Source: Flavobacteriaceae bacterium
Lineage (GTDB): Bacteria > Bacteroidota > Bacteroidia > Flavobacteriales > Flavobacteriaceae
Direction of reading: 5' to 3'
Assembly: GCA_018662905.1 (NCBI GenBank)
Contig: JABJFE010000105.1
Coordinates: forward strand, 1 to 39,291
Length of the DNA stretch: 39,291 nucleotides
In this document: positions 26,801 to 34,881 of the stretch, piece after piece
Layout of the letters: each line of letters starts with the position of its first letter
Numbering within the stretch: the first letter of the stretch is position 1
Program-made: the position numbers and the translations under genes
Notes under the pieces: model-generated
Told to the model about the DNA's origin: nothing
The model's database searches: none
Seen by the model: the letters and a program-made list of their open reading frames with translations, nothing else

Positions 26801-27489
26801 TATGAAGGTTTGTCTCCGTGTTTAGGAGCAAATTGCTCCACTTTAGGTCCTTTAACAAAAGCTACATTATCCTTGTATGCAGAAACAATTTCATTAGGAT
26901 TTTTTTTAGATGTTTTTTTAATTAGTTTAAATAATGAGCTGTCTTTTTCAATCCCATCTATAATAAATTTTCCATTAAAAATTTTATGACGACAATGTTC
27001 AGAATTTACCTGAGAAAATCCGAACACTTCACTATCAGTTAGTTTTCTTTCTAATTTATTAGACAACTCGTTTAAATAATTTATTTCTTCTTTATTTAGA
27101 GCAAGTCCTTCCTTAAAATTATAATCTGAAATATCTTCAATTTCAATAATTGGCTTTGGGCTTACAGATGTTTTAAATAATTTTTGATCAAGTATTGGAT
27201 ACTCTTCCGAGAGCATTGGGTCAAAATCGTTATCAGATTTTTTGGGAGTAAATTTTTCAATTCTTAATATTCCTGAAATCGCCATGTTTTCTGAAATTTC
27301 TACCGCATTTGTGCTCCAGGGAGAAATCATGGTTTTTTTTGGACCTATAAAATTTGAATTAATAGACGATTTATTAATGTGTTTAGCTACAAACAACCAT
27401 TCTAGTTTTTTTAAATCAATTTCATTTAATTCAATTGATGAATCAACGGCGAAAATCGTTTCAAATTTGTCTTTAAAATAGAGGATCAT
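23845..27489 (-). CDS. purL: Phosphoribosylformylglycinamidine synthase, large single-chain form
   Basis: Converts FGAR to FGAM with ATP and glutamine in purine synthesis. At 1214 residues it is the large single-chain type found in Gram-negative bacteria and eukaryotes, not the split PurS/PurQ/PurL type. It has an N-terminal linker region, two AIRS-type ATP-binding modules (SEHCRHKIFNG, AETHNFPTTVEPFNGAATG, GGHLNCLSELVEE; later SGHDISSGGLITTILEM), and a C-terminal glutaminase with Cys1062 in GVCNGCQLF and His1175/Glu1177 in MPHLERS. A TATTTTTG box lies 26 nt before the ATG. The inverted repeat at 23806-23837 directly follows the stop. Confidence 0.97.
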   Translation of the reverse strand: MILYFKDKFETIFAVDSSIELNEIDLKKLEWLFVAKHINKSSINSNFIGPKKTMISPWSTNAVEISENMAISGILRIEKFTPKKSDNDFDPMLSEEYPILDQKLFKTSVSPKPIIEIEDISDYNFKEGLALNKEEINYLNELSNKLERKLTDSEVFGFSQVNSEHCRHKIFNGKFIIDGIEKDSSLFKLIKKTSKKNPNEIVSAYKDNVAFVKGPKVEQFAPKHGDKPSYFETSKFNSVISLKAETHNFPTTVEPFNGAATGSGGEIRDRLAGGKGSLPLAGTAVYMTSYPRYNKNRKWVKEERSWLYQTPLDILIKASNGASDFGNKFGQPLISGSVLTFEHIENEKILGFDKVIMLAGGIGFAKEDQSLKDKPSEDDVIVVLGGDNYRIGMGGAAVSSTETGNYSSGIELNAVQRSNPEMQKRVANAIRAFVESDKNSIVSIHDHGAGGHLNCLSELVEETGGLIDLDQLPVGDKTLSAKEIIGNESQERMGLIIPDSKYEKLKTIADREKAPCYKVGKIKNDEKFQIKSKKNNTSPINLSLSDFFGSSPKTVMRDNTINKVYPDKSYSTDLFEKYLKNVLSLESVACKDWLTNKVDRCVTGKVAKQQCVGSLQLPLNNCGVMALDYSGRNGVATSIGHAPIPALINPKAGSRIAIGKALTNIIWAPLEKNLQSVTLSANWMWPCNNPGEDARLYEAVESCSNFAIELGINIPTGKDSLSMKQKYKDKEVISPGTVIISAAANCNDILNIIEPVFQNNDQNIYYINLANNNFNIGGSALSQTLEFVGSSTIDTCDPSYFKKTFNVFQNLIKDNLISSGHDISSGGLITTILEMCFAENNLGANIDLNKFEEKDLIRVLFSESLGLVFQGKTEIETILNENNIHFLKIGNVTNNSKLELKSDTTSLNLDVYNYRDIWFKTSYLLDKNQSGEIKAKERFQNFKTHSLNFNFPKNFNGKINLKNLNKVKAAVIREKGSNSEREMAYAMSLAGFEVKDVHMTDLISGRENLEDINFIVAVGGFSNSDVLGSAKGWAGSFLYNEKAKNSLMNFYKRENTLSLGVCNGCQLFVELGLLHPEHEIKPKMDHNDSNKFECIFTSVEIQKNDSVMFKSLSGSKLGIWSAHGEGKFKLPYNENKYSIIGKYGYSSYPANPNGSDYNTAIISNSNGRHIAMMPHLERSTFQWNWPYYPNNRKDEVSPWILAFENAKDWLDRNI

Positions 27490-27515
27490 TGATGAATTTA
27501 TTTAAAATACAGAAC

Positions 27516-27523
27516 CAAAAATA
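27516..27523 (-). promoter_or_regulatory. purL -7 box (TATTTTTG)
   Basis: Minus-strand TATTTTTG matches TAnnTTTG, 26 nt before the purL ATG. The nearest TTG is 12 nt upstream, shorter than the usual spacing, so the -33 element is unclear. The 106-bp gap to the upstream rsmB gene otherwise holds only a weak 7-bp inverted repeat at its start. Confidence 0.4.
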
Positions 27524-27595
27524 TAAGAAATAAAGCAAAAAGCTCTTCTTAAATTTGAAATTTAAATAACGATTTTGAATTACTTATTAACATCG

Positions 27596-28807
27596 TTACT
27601 TATAGCTTAATCTAACCATATAAAATCCATCAAATCCAGTTTGATTTGGACTAATTTTTTTTTCATCTTCTTTCTTAAAATCTTTTCCTATTTCAGATTT
27701 TAAAAACTTGTCAATTTGTAGTTCGTTTTCAGAGGGAAGTATTGAGCAAGTTGCATATACCAGTTTTCCATCCTTTTTAATCATTGGAGCATATTTTTGT
27801 AGAATATCTTGCTGAGCATTTCTGATTTTATTTAAAAAATCTAAGGAAAGATTCCATTTAGAACCTGGATTTCTTTTTAATACACCCAAACCAGAACAAG
27901 GGGAATCAATTAATAATCTATCAATTTTTCCATATAATCTTTTGATAGGTTTATTGTTTTCAATCACTCTAGTTTCAATATTGAATGCGTTATTTCTTTT
28001 TGCTCTTCTTTTGAGTTCATGTAATTTATTCTTATAAATATCCATGGCAATTATTTGCCCTTTATTTTTAGAAAGAGCAGATAAATGAAGTGTCTTACCT
28101 CCGGCTCCAGCACATACATCGCAAATTTTCATACCTTCTTCAATTTGAAGAAATGGTGCGACTAGTTGTGATGAGGCATCTTGAATTTCAAAAAACCCGT
28201 TTTTAAAAGCATTTGTTAAAAACAAATTTTTTCTTACGACTAATTTTAATGCATCAGGAAATCCTTTTATTTTTTCAGTTTGAATATCTTCATCAGAAAG
28301 AATTTCTTGAACTTTGTCAATTGAAGTTTTTAAAGAATTAACTCTTATTATAACTGATGCTTTTTGATTCAAAGCATTTAATTCATTTCCCCATTTTTTT
28401 TCACCAAGTTCATCTACTCCAAGCTTGTCCATCCAATCAGGAATAGATTCTTTAAATTTTCTTATTTTTATTAATTCATCAAACCTCCCTTTTATTCTTC
28501 TGTTGGGTGTATCGTTCAGCTCTGGCCAGCCTGGAAGTTGAATTCCTTTTAGCACAGCCCAAACTGCGAATATTTTCCAAAGTTCTTTATGTTTATAAGG
28601 GGTTTTTGATTCAGCAATTTCTGAATAAAGCCTTTTCCATCTTATTATTTCATAGCTTGTTTCTGCGATAAAACCTCTATCTCTACTTCCCCATCTTTTG
28701 TCATATTTAAGAACTTTTTCAATAGTTTTATCAGCATACAAGTTCTGATTAAAGACACCATCAAGCACTTTAATAACAGCAACAACTAAATTTTTGTGAA
28801 GACGCAT
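27596..28807 (-). CDS. rsmB: RsmB/NOP-family RNA m5C methyltransferase
   Basis: A 403-residue SAM-dependent RNA (cytosine-5) methyltransferase. The SAM site is CDVCAGAGGKTLHLSALS, the catalytic Cys pair is Cys304 in DSPCSGLGVLKRNPG and Cys354 in YATCSILPSENE, and QDASSQLVAPFL precedes the fold. The likely target is 16S rRNA C967, as in E. coli RsmB. The N-terminal about 130 residues form a helical domain that is shorter and less NusB-like than in E. coli, so family membership is sure but the exact target base is inferred. A TATATTTG box lies 14 nt before the ATG. Confidence 0.85.
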   Translation of the reverse strand: MRLHKNLVVAVIKVLDGVFNQNLYADKTIEKVLKYDKRWGSRDRGFIAETSYEIIRWKRLYSEIAESKTPYKHKELWKIFAVWAVLKGIQLPGWPELNDTPNRRIKGRFDELIKIRKFKESIPDWMDKLGVDELGEKKWGNELNALNQKASVIIRVNSLKTSIDKVQEILSDEDIQTEKIKGFPDALKLVVRKNLFLTNAFKNGFFEIQDASSQLVAPFLQIEEGMKICDVCAGAGGKTLHLSALSKNKGQIIAMDIYKNKLHELKRRAKRNNAFNIETRVIENNKPIKRLYGKIDRLLIDSPCSGLGVLKRNPGSKWNLSLDFLNKIRNAQQDILQKYAPMIKKDGKLVYATCSILPSENELQIDKFLKSEIGKDFKKEDEKKISPNQTGFDGFYMVRLSYK

Positions 28808-28821
28808 TTTACAGTTTTGCG

Positions 28822-28829
28822 CAAATATA
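28822..28829 (-). promoter_or_regulatory. rsmB -7 box (TATATTTG)
   Basis: Minus-strand TATATTTG, exact TAnnTTTG, followed by GCGC-A-rich sequence and the ATG 14 nt downstream. No TTG at the expected distance. Confidence 0.45.
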
Positions 28830-28875
28830 GGTTTTAAACTTAATCTTTCTAATCTGAGTAATAATTAGATAGAGT

Positions 28876-29325
28876 TTATTTTTTATTTTTGGTTCTAAGT
28901 TTTTTCATCATCTCTTTTCTAAAATCATCCTCAATTCTAAATAACGATACAGTTTTTTTTAAGGTCATGAATTCCTTTAAATCAATTATTAATTTAGCTC
29001 TTAAATCAATTTTCCTTTTCTCATAGTCTAAAAAATCGTCAATAAATTGTTTGTATTCTGTTTCTGAAAGATTACTACTATCCAAATTAATTTTTCTGTA
29101 TTTGAGTCTTTTGGCTCTGTAAACTATCCTTAAGCTATCTTGATAGTTATTGTAAGCAATCCAAAACTTAGATTCATTTTCTGTTTTAAGATTCAACTTG
29201 TCAGTTAAATATATTTTTTTATAAGCATCTATTTTTTCAGAACTTACTTTTGTTTTTTGCGCACTTAATAAATTAGTTAAAAAAAGTAGTAAAAAAAGAA
29301 TTTTTAAATTTTTCATATTATTCAT
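28876..29325 (-). CDS. Exported basic protein, likely periplasmic sensor of the ECF sigma module
   Basis: A 149-residue protein with an N-terminal signal peptide (about 1-22, ILFLLLFLTNLLSAQ), then an all-helical Lys/Arg-rich mature part. The stretch YLTDKLNLKTENESKFWIAY (about 34-53) resembles proteins that flavobacterial genomes label sensor of ECF-type sigma factor, with a loose CpxP/CnrX-like look. Its start overlaps the anti-sigma candidate gene by 8 bp, and the sigma gene lies just upstream, so the three form one unit. ATG at 29316 is an alternative start. It probably senses an envelope signal; the signal is unknown. Confidence 0.75.
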   Translation of the reverse strand: MNNMKNLKILFLLLFLTNLLSAQKTKVSSEKIDAYKKIYLTDKLNLKTENESKFWIAYNNYQDSLRIVYRAKRLKYRKINLDSSNLSETEYKQFIDDFLDYEKRKIDLRAKLIIDLKEFMTLKKTVSLFRIEDDFRKEMMKKLRTKNKK

Positions 29326-29779
29326 TGTTTAAACTTTGATCATCTGAAAAACTTGTTTCCAGATAGTATTCAAAATCATTCTCATTTAATTGATTAAAAT
29401 TGATTTCAAAATCGTTAACATCAAAAAGTTCTATATATTCAGAACTAGAATAGTCTGCTAGTTCATAGTTCATGTATTCTATTATTTCAGCTTCTTTAAA
29501 AGAGCTTGAGTTATCAAAAAATCCGTTAATAAATAATCCAACGATAAGAACTGCAGCTATTCCGCTTAAAGCAAGTTCTCTATATTTAAAATTAATTATT
29601 TTACTCTGGTATTTAGTCTTAGTAATTAAATCAATATTTATAGTCTTAAAATAATTTTGAGGAACTTTAAACTCTCCTAATTCAATTTCATCAATATTAT
29701 CAATTGTAATATTATCAAAATAACCTTTAGGTGTTTTGAATCGATTGGTATTTAAATTTATATTATTTTTTGACATCAT
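29318..29779 (-). CDS. Single-pass membrane protein, candidate anti-sigma factor
   Basis: A 153-residue protein with one TM helix at about 69-87 (ALSGIAAVLIVGLFINGFF). The N-terminal cytosolic part has two copies of a short motif, F-K-x-P-x-x-Y-F, at 14-21 (FKTPKGYF) and 37-44 (FKVPQNYF). The C-terminal about 65 residues are strikingly rich in Asp and Glu and should be periplasmic. It lies between an ECF sigma gene (24-bp gap) and the exported basic protein (8-bp overlap), the usual place for an anti-sigma factor. No zinc-binding ZAS motif is present. The anti-sigma role is inferred from position and topology. Adjacent ATGs at 29779 and 29776 are both possible starts. Confidence 0.75.
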   Translation of the reverse strand: MMSKNNINLNTNRFKTPKGYFDNITIDNIDEIELGEFKVPQNYFKTINIDLITKTKYQSKIINFKYRELALSGIAAVLIVGLFINGFFDNSSSFKEAEIIEYMNYELADYSSSEYIELFDVNDFEINFNQLNENDFEYYLETSFSDDQSLNNE

Positions 29780-29803
29780 TCTATTACTTTGACAACCAAA
29801 CGC

Positions 29804-30355
29804 TTAAAAGGTTTGAATTTTAATTATTTCTTTTTTTATTTTTTTAACGGCTATATGATATGAAGCCTTTAATGCACCCTCTGATGTTCCAAGTATGTCA
29901 GAAATATCTTTAAATTTCATTTCTTGTTCATATTTCATTTGAAATACTAATTTTTGTTTTTGTGGAAGTGTATTTATAATTTCTTGAAGTTTTATTTGTA
30001 ATTCATCTCCATCAAAATAAGGATCCTCTTTTAATTTATTGGTTTGAGCAATCATAATTTCCTCAGATGTTTTAAAATGTTTTTTAGCTTTCGATTTTAT
30101 AAAGTTTAAAGATTCATTAGTTGCTATTCTATAAATCCAAGTATATAGTTTGCTTTGTTCTTTAAAATTATTAATTGCTTTAAAAACTTTTACAAACGTG
30201 TTTTGTAAAACATCATGTGCGTCGTCATGATCTAAAACTATTTTTCTTATATGCCAATATATAGGTTCTTTGTATTTGTTAAGTAAAATTTCAAAATATT
30301 TGTTTTGAGTTCCCTTTTCTTTTAGTTTGGCGATAAATTTTGATTCATTTTCCAA
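29804..30355 (-). CDS. RNA polymerase ECF-type sigma-70 factor
   Basis: A 183-residue alternative sigma factor. Region 2 spans about 25-95 with DVLQNTFVKVFKAINNF and the promoter-melting TWIYRIATNESLNF; region 4 spans about 125-178 with the helix-turn-helix FKDISDILGTSEGALKASYHIAVKKI. The downstream membrane protein and exported protein look like its anti-sigma factor and sensor. It lies 43 bp after the exporter gene on the same strand; that gap has no exact TAnnTTTG box, so it is either read from upstream or has a promoter of another type, possibly recognised by itself. Confidence 0.92.
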   Translation of the reverse strand: MENESKFIAKLKEKGTQNKYFEILLNKYKEPIYWHIRKIVLDHDDAHDVLQNTFVKVFKAINNFKEQSKLYTWIYRIATNESLNFIKSKAKKHFKTSEEIMIAQTNKLKEDPYFDGDELQIKLQEIINTLPQKQKLVFQMKYEQEMKFKDISDILGTSEGALKASYHIAVKKIKKEIIKIQTF

Positions 30356-30398
30356 CTAAATTGAATTTATATATAAGACAATAGAATTTTTGAAAAGT

Positions 30399-32222
30399 TT
30401 AAGAAAACGATTGAAGCTTAATCAACTTCGAATAAACTCCATCATTAGAAATTAATTCTGTATGTTTCCCTTTTTCTATAATTTCCCCATCTTTTACAAC
30501 TAAAATAACATCTGCTTTTTGAATAGTAGATAGCCTATGAGCAATGATTAGCGATGTCCTGTTTTTCATTAGTTTTTCTAGCGCTTCTTGAACTAACTTC
30601 TCTGATTCTGAGTCCAATGAGGAAGTAGCTTCATCTAATATCATTATGGGAGGATTTCTTAAAACTGCTCTTGCAATTGAAACTCTTTGTTTTTGTCCAC
30701 CTGATAATTTTCCACCTCCGTCTCCAACATTTGATTCGTATTTATTTTCAAGTTTGTCTATAAAATCATTAGCATTTGCAATTATAGCCGATTTTTTTAC
30801 ATCTTCTTCGTTATTATTAAAACTAGAAAGTTTAATATTATTAGAAATCGAGTCGTTAAAAAGAATTGAATCTTGCGATACTAAACCGATTAAATTTCTT
30901 AAGTCTTTTTTGAACAAATCTTTAATGTTTATTCCGTCAATTAATATTTTACCAGAATTTACATCATAAAATCTAGGAATTAAATTAGCTATAGTTGATT
31001 TTCCGCTTCCAGATTGTCCAACTATAGCGATTGTTTGCCCCTTTTTTATTTTAAAATTAATGTTCTTTAAAACATTTACGTTCTCATATTTAAAACTGAC
31101 ATTTTCAAAAGTTATTTCTGAATCAAATGATTGTTTTGATATAGGATCAGCTATTTCATTTATTGAGGATTTTGAATCTAAAATTTCAAGAACTCTTTCA
31201 GCAGCTGCATTACCTTTTTTAATTGAATATGAAGCTTTACTAATTGCTTTCGCTGGAGTTAAAACACCATAGGCTAGACCCATATAAGTTATGAATGCAG
31301 CAGGATTTAATTCTTGATCTATTAAAACTAATTGACCACCATACCAAAGTAATACACCAATAACAGAAATACCCAAAAATTCACTTACTGGACTTGCTAA
31401 GTTTTGTCTATTTATTAATTTGTTGGAATAATTGTAAAATTTATTATTTGATTTATTGAATTTTTTTATAAAAAAAAGTTCTGAAACAAAACCTTTAATA
31501 ATCTTCAAGCCATGCAGAGTTTCCTCAGTAATTGATAAAAATTCAGCTTGCTCGTTCTGAACTAGAGTAGAGGTCGCTTTTAATGACCTTCCTATCAAAG
31601 AAATTAAAAATCCTGAGAGCGGAATAAAAATCAAAACAAATGCAGTAAGCTTGAAACTTATTAAAAACATTGCCGAAATTGTAAAAAATATAGTTAAGGG
31701 TTCTCTTACAATTAGTTCAAGGACCGATAAAAATGAATGTTGAATTTCTAATACATCAGATGTTATTCTTGAAATTACATCACCTTTTTTCTTTTCTGTA
31801 AAAAAAGCTAACGGCATACTGACTATTTTTTTATAAACATCTCCCCTTAAGTGGGTTAAAATTCCGTTTCTTAAAAATGTTATAAAATACATTGCTAAGT
31901 AGTTGAAGAAATTTTTAAGAAAAAACAAAATAATAATTGCTGCAATTACGAAAATAAGTGCTTTTTGTGGGTCCTCTCCAGAAAAACTACTTACTTGATA
32001 ATTTAGCCATCCTTCCAAATTATTTCCAAAACCATAGATCCCATCAAATTCTGGTTTTGTGTAGGTTTTTTTATTTTCACCAAATAAAACTTCTAGCATT
32101 GGCATTAATGATAAAAAGGATAACGCACTAAAAAGTGCATAAAGGATATTGAAAAATATATTCAAATAGATATATTTTTTGTATGGTTTTGAATACTTGA
32201 ATATCTTTTTGAAATACTCCAC
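30399..32222 (-). CDS. MsbA-like ABC transporter, fused membrane and ATPase domains
   Basis: A 607-residue half-transporter with an N-terminal six-helix membrane domain (about 15-320) and a C-terminal ATPase domain (about 350-600). Walker A is GQSGSGKST, the signature GGKLSGGQKQR, Walker B MILDEATSSLD and the H-loop IIAHRLSTIQKA. The homodimer would export a lipid or hydrophobic compound; MsbA (lipid A-core flippase) is the nearest familiar relative, and multidrug export is an alternative. It starts 2 bp after the hexose phosphomutase and follows a polyprenol-type glycosyltransferase, which fits envelope glycan or lipid work. Confidence 0.92.
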   Translation of the reverse strand: MEYFKKIFKYSKPYKKYIYLNIFFNILYALFSALSFLSLMPMLEVLFGENKKTYTKPEFDGIYGFGNNLEGWLNYQVSSFSGEDPQKALIFVIAAIIILFFLKNFFNYLAMYFITFLRNGILTHLRGDVYKKIVSMPLAFFTEKKKGDVISRITSDVLEIQHSFLSVLELIVREPLTIFFTISAMFLISFKLTAFVLIFIPLSGFLISLIGRSLKATSTLVQNEQAEFLSITEETLHGLKIIKGFVSELFFIKKFNKSNNKFYNYSNKLINRQNLASPVSEFLGISVIGVLLWYGGQLVLIDQELNPAAFITYMGLAYGVLTPAKAISKASYSIKKGNAAAERVLEILDSKSSINEIADPISKQSFDSEITFENVSFKYENVNVLKNINFKIKKGQTIAIVGQSGSGKSTIANLIPRFYDVNSGKILIDGINIKDLFKKDLRNLIGLVSQDSILFNDSISNNIKLSSFNNNEEDVKKSAIIANANDFIDKLENKYESNVGDGGGKLSGGQKQRVSIARAVLRNPPIMILDEATSSLDSESEKLVQEALEKLMKNRTSLIIAHRLSTIQKADVILVVKDGEIIEKGKHTELISNDGVYSKLIKLQSFS

Positions 32223-32224
32223 TT

Positions 32225-33931
32225 TTAAAAATTAAATTCTTTTGTTAAATTATCGATTTTATTTTCTAAAATTTCATTTACTGCAATAAAATCTTCTTTT
32301 GATTTAAGACTGGTATTTACACTAAAGTAAAACTTTATTTTTGGTTCAGTCCCACTTGGTCTAGCAGCAACTGTTGTTCCATCTTTAGATTCAAAAATTA
32401 AAACATTAGATTTAGGAAAATCTAAATTATTGATTTCACCATTTGTTTGGTTTATTTCTTTGGAGGATTGAAAATCTTTTATTGAAACTAATTTGCTTCC
32501 GTCCAAAGTATCAATTTTAGAATTTCTTAGTTTATTCATGATTAAACTAATTTCTTTGAGGCCTTCAGCACCTTTTTTCTCAATAGATATAAGTTTTTCT
32601 TTGTAAAACCCATATTTGATGTAACACTTAATTAAATAATCGACTAACGTAATACCTTTTGCTTTACATTCCGATCCTAGTTCGCATGCAACTAGGGCTG
32701 AGGTAATAGCATCTTTATCTCTTACAAAATCACCAACCATATAACCGTAACTTTCTTCTCCTCCAGCAATATAAGTTTGATTTGGAAAATCATTAATCAT
32801 TTTCCCAATCCACTTAAATCCGGTTAGACCAACCTTGAAATCAACATTATAACTTTCAGCTATATTTTTTATCATTGCAGTCGAAACCACAGTTGATCCA
32901 ATAAAAAATGATTTATCTAAGTTTTTTCTTTTACTTAAAATGAATTCTGTCAAAATGATCATCATTTGATTGCCATTTAAAAGAATATATTCGTCTTTTT
33001 TGTTTTTAACTGCTAATCCAATTCTATCAGCATCAGGATCAGTTCCTATAACAATATCTGCATTAATTGATTTAGCCATGCTTATTGCCATATTTAAAGC
33101 CTCAGGCTCTTCTGGGTTAGGAGATTTCACTGTACTAAAATTTCCATCAGGAGTAGCTTGTTCTTTCACAATATGTAAATCTTTAAATCCAGCTCCTTCT
33201 AATACCTCTGGAAGAATTTTATACGATGTTCCGTGTATTGGAGTAAAAACAATTTTGTAATCTTTTCTGTTGGAATCTCCAATTTTTCCTACTGATATTG
33301 AATTTTTAACAAATTTTATGTCAATTTCATTATCAATTAAAGTAATAAGAGAATCATTTCTCTTAAAATTGATCTCATTGATTTTAACGGAATTTATTTC
33401 GTCAATCAACTTTTTATCAATAGGAGGAACAATTTGACCGCCATCTTTCCAATAAACTTTATATCCATTGTACTCAGGAGGATTATGAGAAGCTGTTAAA
33501 ACAATACCACAAATACATTTTAATTCTATTAACGCGTAAGAAAGTTCTGGCGTAGGTCTAATGGAGCTAAATAAGTATACATTGATATCGTTTGAACTAA
33601 AAACATCAGCTACTTGATTAGCTAATTCTTTACTTTGATTTCTACAATCGTAAGCTATAACAACAGATTCTCTTTTTGTAGAAATTTTATTTATGAAATT
33701 TGAAATCCCCTGTGTATTTTTACCGAAAGTGTATTGATTTACGCGGTTTGGGCCTACACCAACAATTCCTCTCATTCCACCAGTTCCAAAAGATAAATTT
33801 TTATAAAATGACTCTTTAAATTCTAGTTTATTATTTATTTTTAAATTTTTAACATCTTGAATAGTAGATGTGTCAAACGGAGATTGAGTCCAATTATTAT
33901 AATTTTCTTCAATAATTAAATTATTATCCAT
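32225..33931 (-). CDS. Phospho-sugar mutase (phosphoglucomutase / phosphomannomutase family)
   Basis: A 568-residue alpha-D-phosphohexomutase. The phosphoserine is Ser148 in TASHNPPEYNG; the metal-binding loop is GTDPDADRIG (around 300); the sugar-binding loop is GGEESYGYMVGDFVRDKDA; and the phosphate-binding loop is ARPSGTEPKIKFYF near the C-terminus. The length fits the PGM2/PgcA-like branch that acts on glucose, mannose or pentose phosphates. It would interconvert hexose 1- and 6-phosphates for nucleotide sugars. Its start overlaps the glycosyltransferase gene by 8 bp. Confidence 0.93.
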   Translation of the reverse strand: MDNNLIIEENYNNWTQSPFDTSTIQDVKNLKINNKLEFKESFYKNLSFGTGGMRGIVGVGPNRVNQYTFGKNTQGISNFINKISTKRESVVIAYDCRNQSKELANQVADVFSSNDINVYLFSSIRPTPELSYALIELKCICGIVLTASHNPPEYNGYKVYWKDGGQIVPPIDKKLIDEINSVKINEINFKRNDSLITLIDNEIDIKFVKNSISVGKIGDSNRKDYKIVFTPIHGTSYKILPEVLEGAGFKDLHIVKEQATPDGNFSTVKSPNPEEPEALNMAISMAKSINADIVIGTDPDADRIGLAVKNKKDEYILLNGNQMMIILTEFILSKRKNLDKSFFIGSTVVSTAMIKNIAESYNVDFKVGLTGFKWIGKMINDFPNQTYIAGGEESYGYMVGDFVRDKDAITSALVACELGSECKAKGITLVDYLIKCYIKYGFYKEKLISIEKKGAEGLKEISLIMNKLRNSKIDTLDGSKLVSIKDFQSSKEINQTNGEINNLDFPKSNVLIFESKDGTTVAARPSGTEPKIKFYFSVNTSLKSKEDFIAVNEILENKIDNLTKEFNF

Positions 33932-34871
33932 TTATTTTTTCAGTAATTATATATTGTTTTTTTATTTTTCTATTTCGAAGTATGATTTCACCAATAAATC
34001 CAGCTAAAAAAAACTGAGAGCCCATAATCATAGTTGCTAATGCTATGTAAAATTCAGGTCTTTCAGTTATTAATCTTCCGGATGTTTGTAGAAATAATTT
34101 ATCGATTCCTAAATATGCTGAAAAAATAAAGCCTACTAATAACATTATTGTTCCTATCAATCCAAAGAAATGCATTGGTCTTTTTCCAAATTTATGAATA
34201 AACCATAATGTTATTAAGTCTAAAAAACCTTTAATAAATCTGTCAATTCCATATTTTGTTTTTCCATGCTTTCTAGGGTGATGAATTACGATTTTCTCAG
34301 AGATCCTGTTGTATCCTGCATTTTTAGCAAGTACTGGAATATATCTGTGCATACCACCAGTTAGCTTAATCTGTTTGATTACTTCTTTTTTGTAAGCTTT
34401 TATACCACAATTAAAATCGTTAAGTTTTATTCCGGATGTAATTCTTGCAGCCCAATTGAAGATTTTAGACGGAAAATTCTTGAATATTATTGAGTCGTAT
34501 CTAACTTTTTTCCATCCAGATACTAAATCTAACTTTTCTTCGTTGATTTTTTTATAAAGTTCTGGAATTTCATTTGGATCGTCTTGTAAATCGGCATCCA
34601 TTGTTACAACTACATCCCCTTTGCATGCCTTGAAACCTGCTGAAAGCGCTTGAGATTTGCCAAAGTTCTTTAAGAATCTTATTCCCTTTACATTTTGATT
34701 ATTAGAGCAAATTTTTGATATAGTTTTCCATGAGTTGTCAGTGCTACCATCATCAATTAAAATGATTTCAAACTCCAATCTCAAAGACTTTACAACAGTT
34801 GAAATAGAGTTAGTTAACTCCTCAAGAGAATTTTGCTCATTTAAAAGTGGAATGACTATTGAGAGATTCAT
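33924..34871 (-). CDS. GT2 glycosyltransferase, polyprenol-phosphate sugar synthase type
   Basis: A 315-residue family 2 glycosyltransferase of the DPM1/GtrB/ArnC group. The N-terminal GT-A domain shows IVIPLLNEQNSLEEL, IILIDDGSTDNSW and the metal-binding Asp92-Ala-Asp94 in TMDADLQDDPNEIPEL. Two C-terminal TM helices (about 230-255 and 270-295) anchor it in the inner membrane. It probably transfers a sugar from a nucleotide donor to undecaprenyl phosphate for envelope glycan addition. ATG at 34871 is chosen; the longer frame starts at TTG 34877. It precedes the phosphomutase with an 8-bp overlap. Confidence 0.92.
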   Translation of the reverse strand: MNLSIVIPLLNEQNSLEELTNSISTVVKSLRLEFEIILIDDGSTDNSWKTISKICSNNQNVKGIRFLKNFGKSQALSAGFKACKGDVVVTMDADLQDDPNEIPELYKKINEEKLDLVSGWKKVRYDSIIFKNFPSKIFNWAARITSGIKLNDFNCGIKAYKKEVIKQIKLTGGMHRYIPVLAKNAGYNRISEKIVIHHPRKHGKTKYGIDRFIKGFLDLITLWFIHKFGKRPMHFFGLIGTIMLLVGFIFSAYLGIDKLFLQTSGRLITERPEFYIALATMIMGSQFFLAGFIGEIILRNRKIKKQYIITEKING

Positions 34872-34881
34872 TTTCAACTAA

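Noticed and set aside
27567..27598. 7-bp inverted repeat (TAACGAT / ATCGTTA) after rsmB as a terminator
   Set aside because: The loop is 18 nt, one arm overlaps the stop codon, the stem is AT-rich and no proper T run follows; too weak to call.
30646..30969. 107-aa plus-strand open frame opposite the ABC exporter
   Set aside because: Antisense to the Walker/signature region; no independent support.
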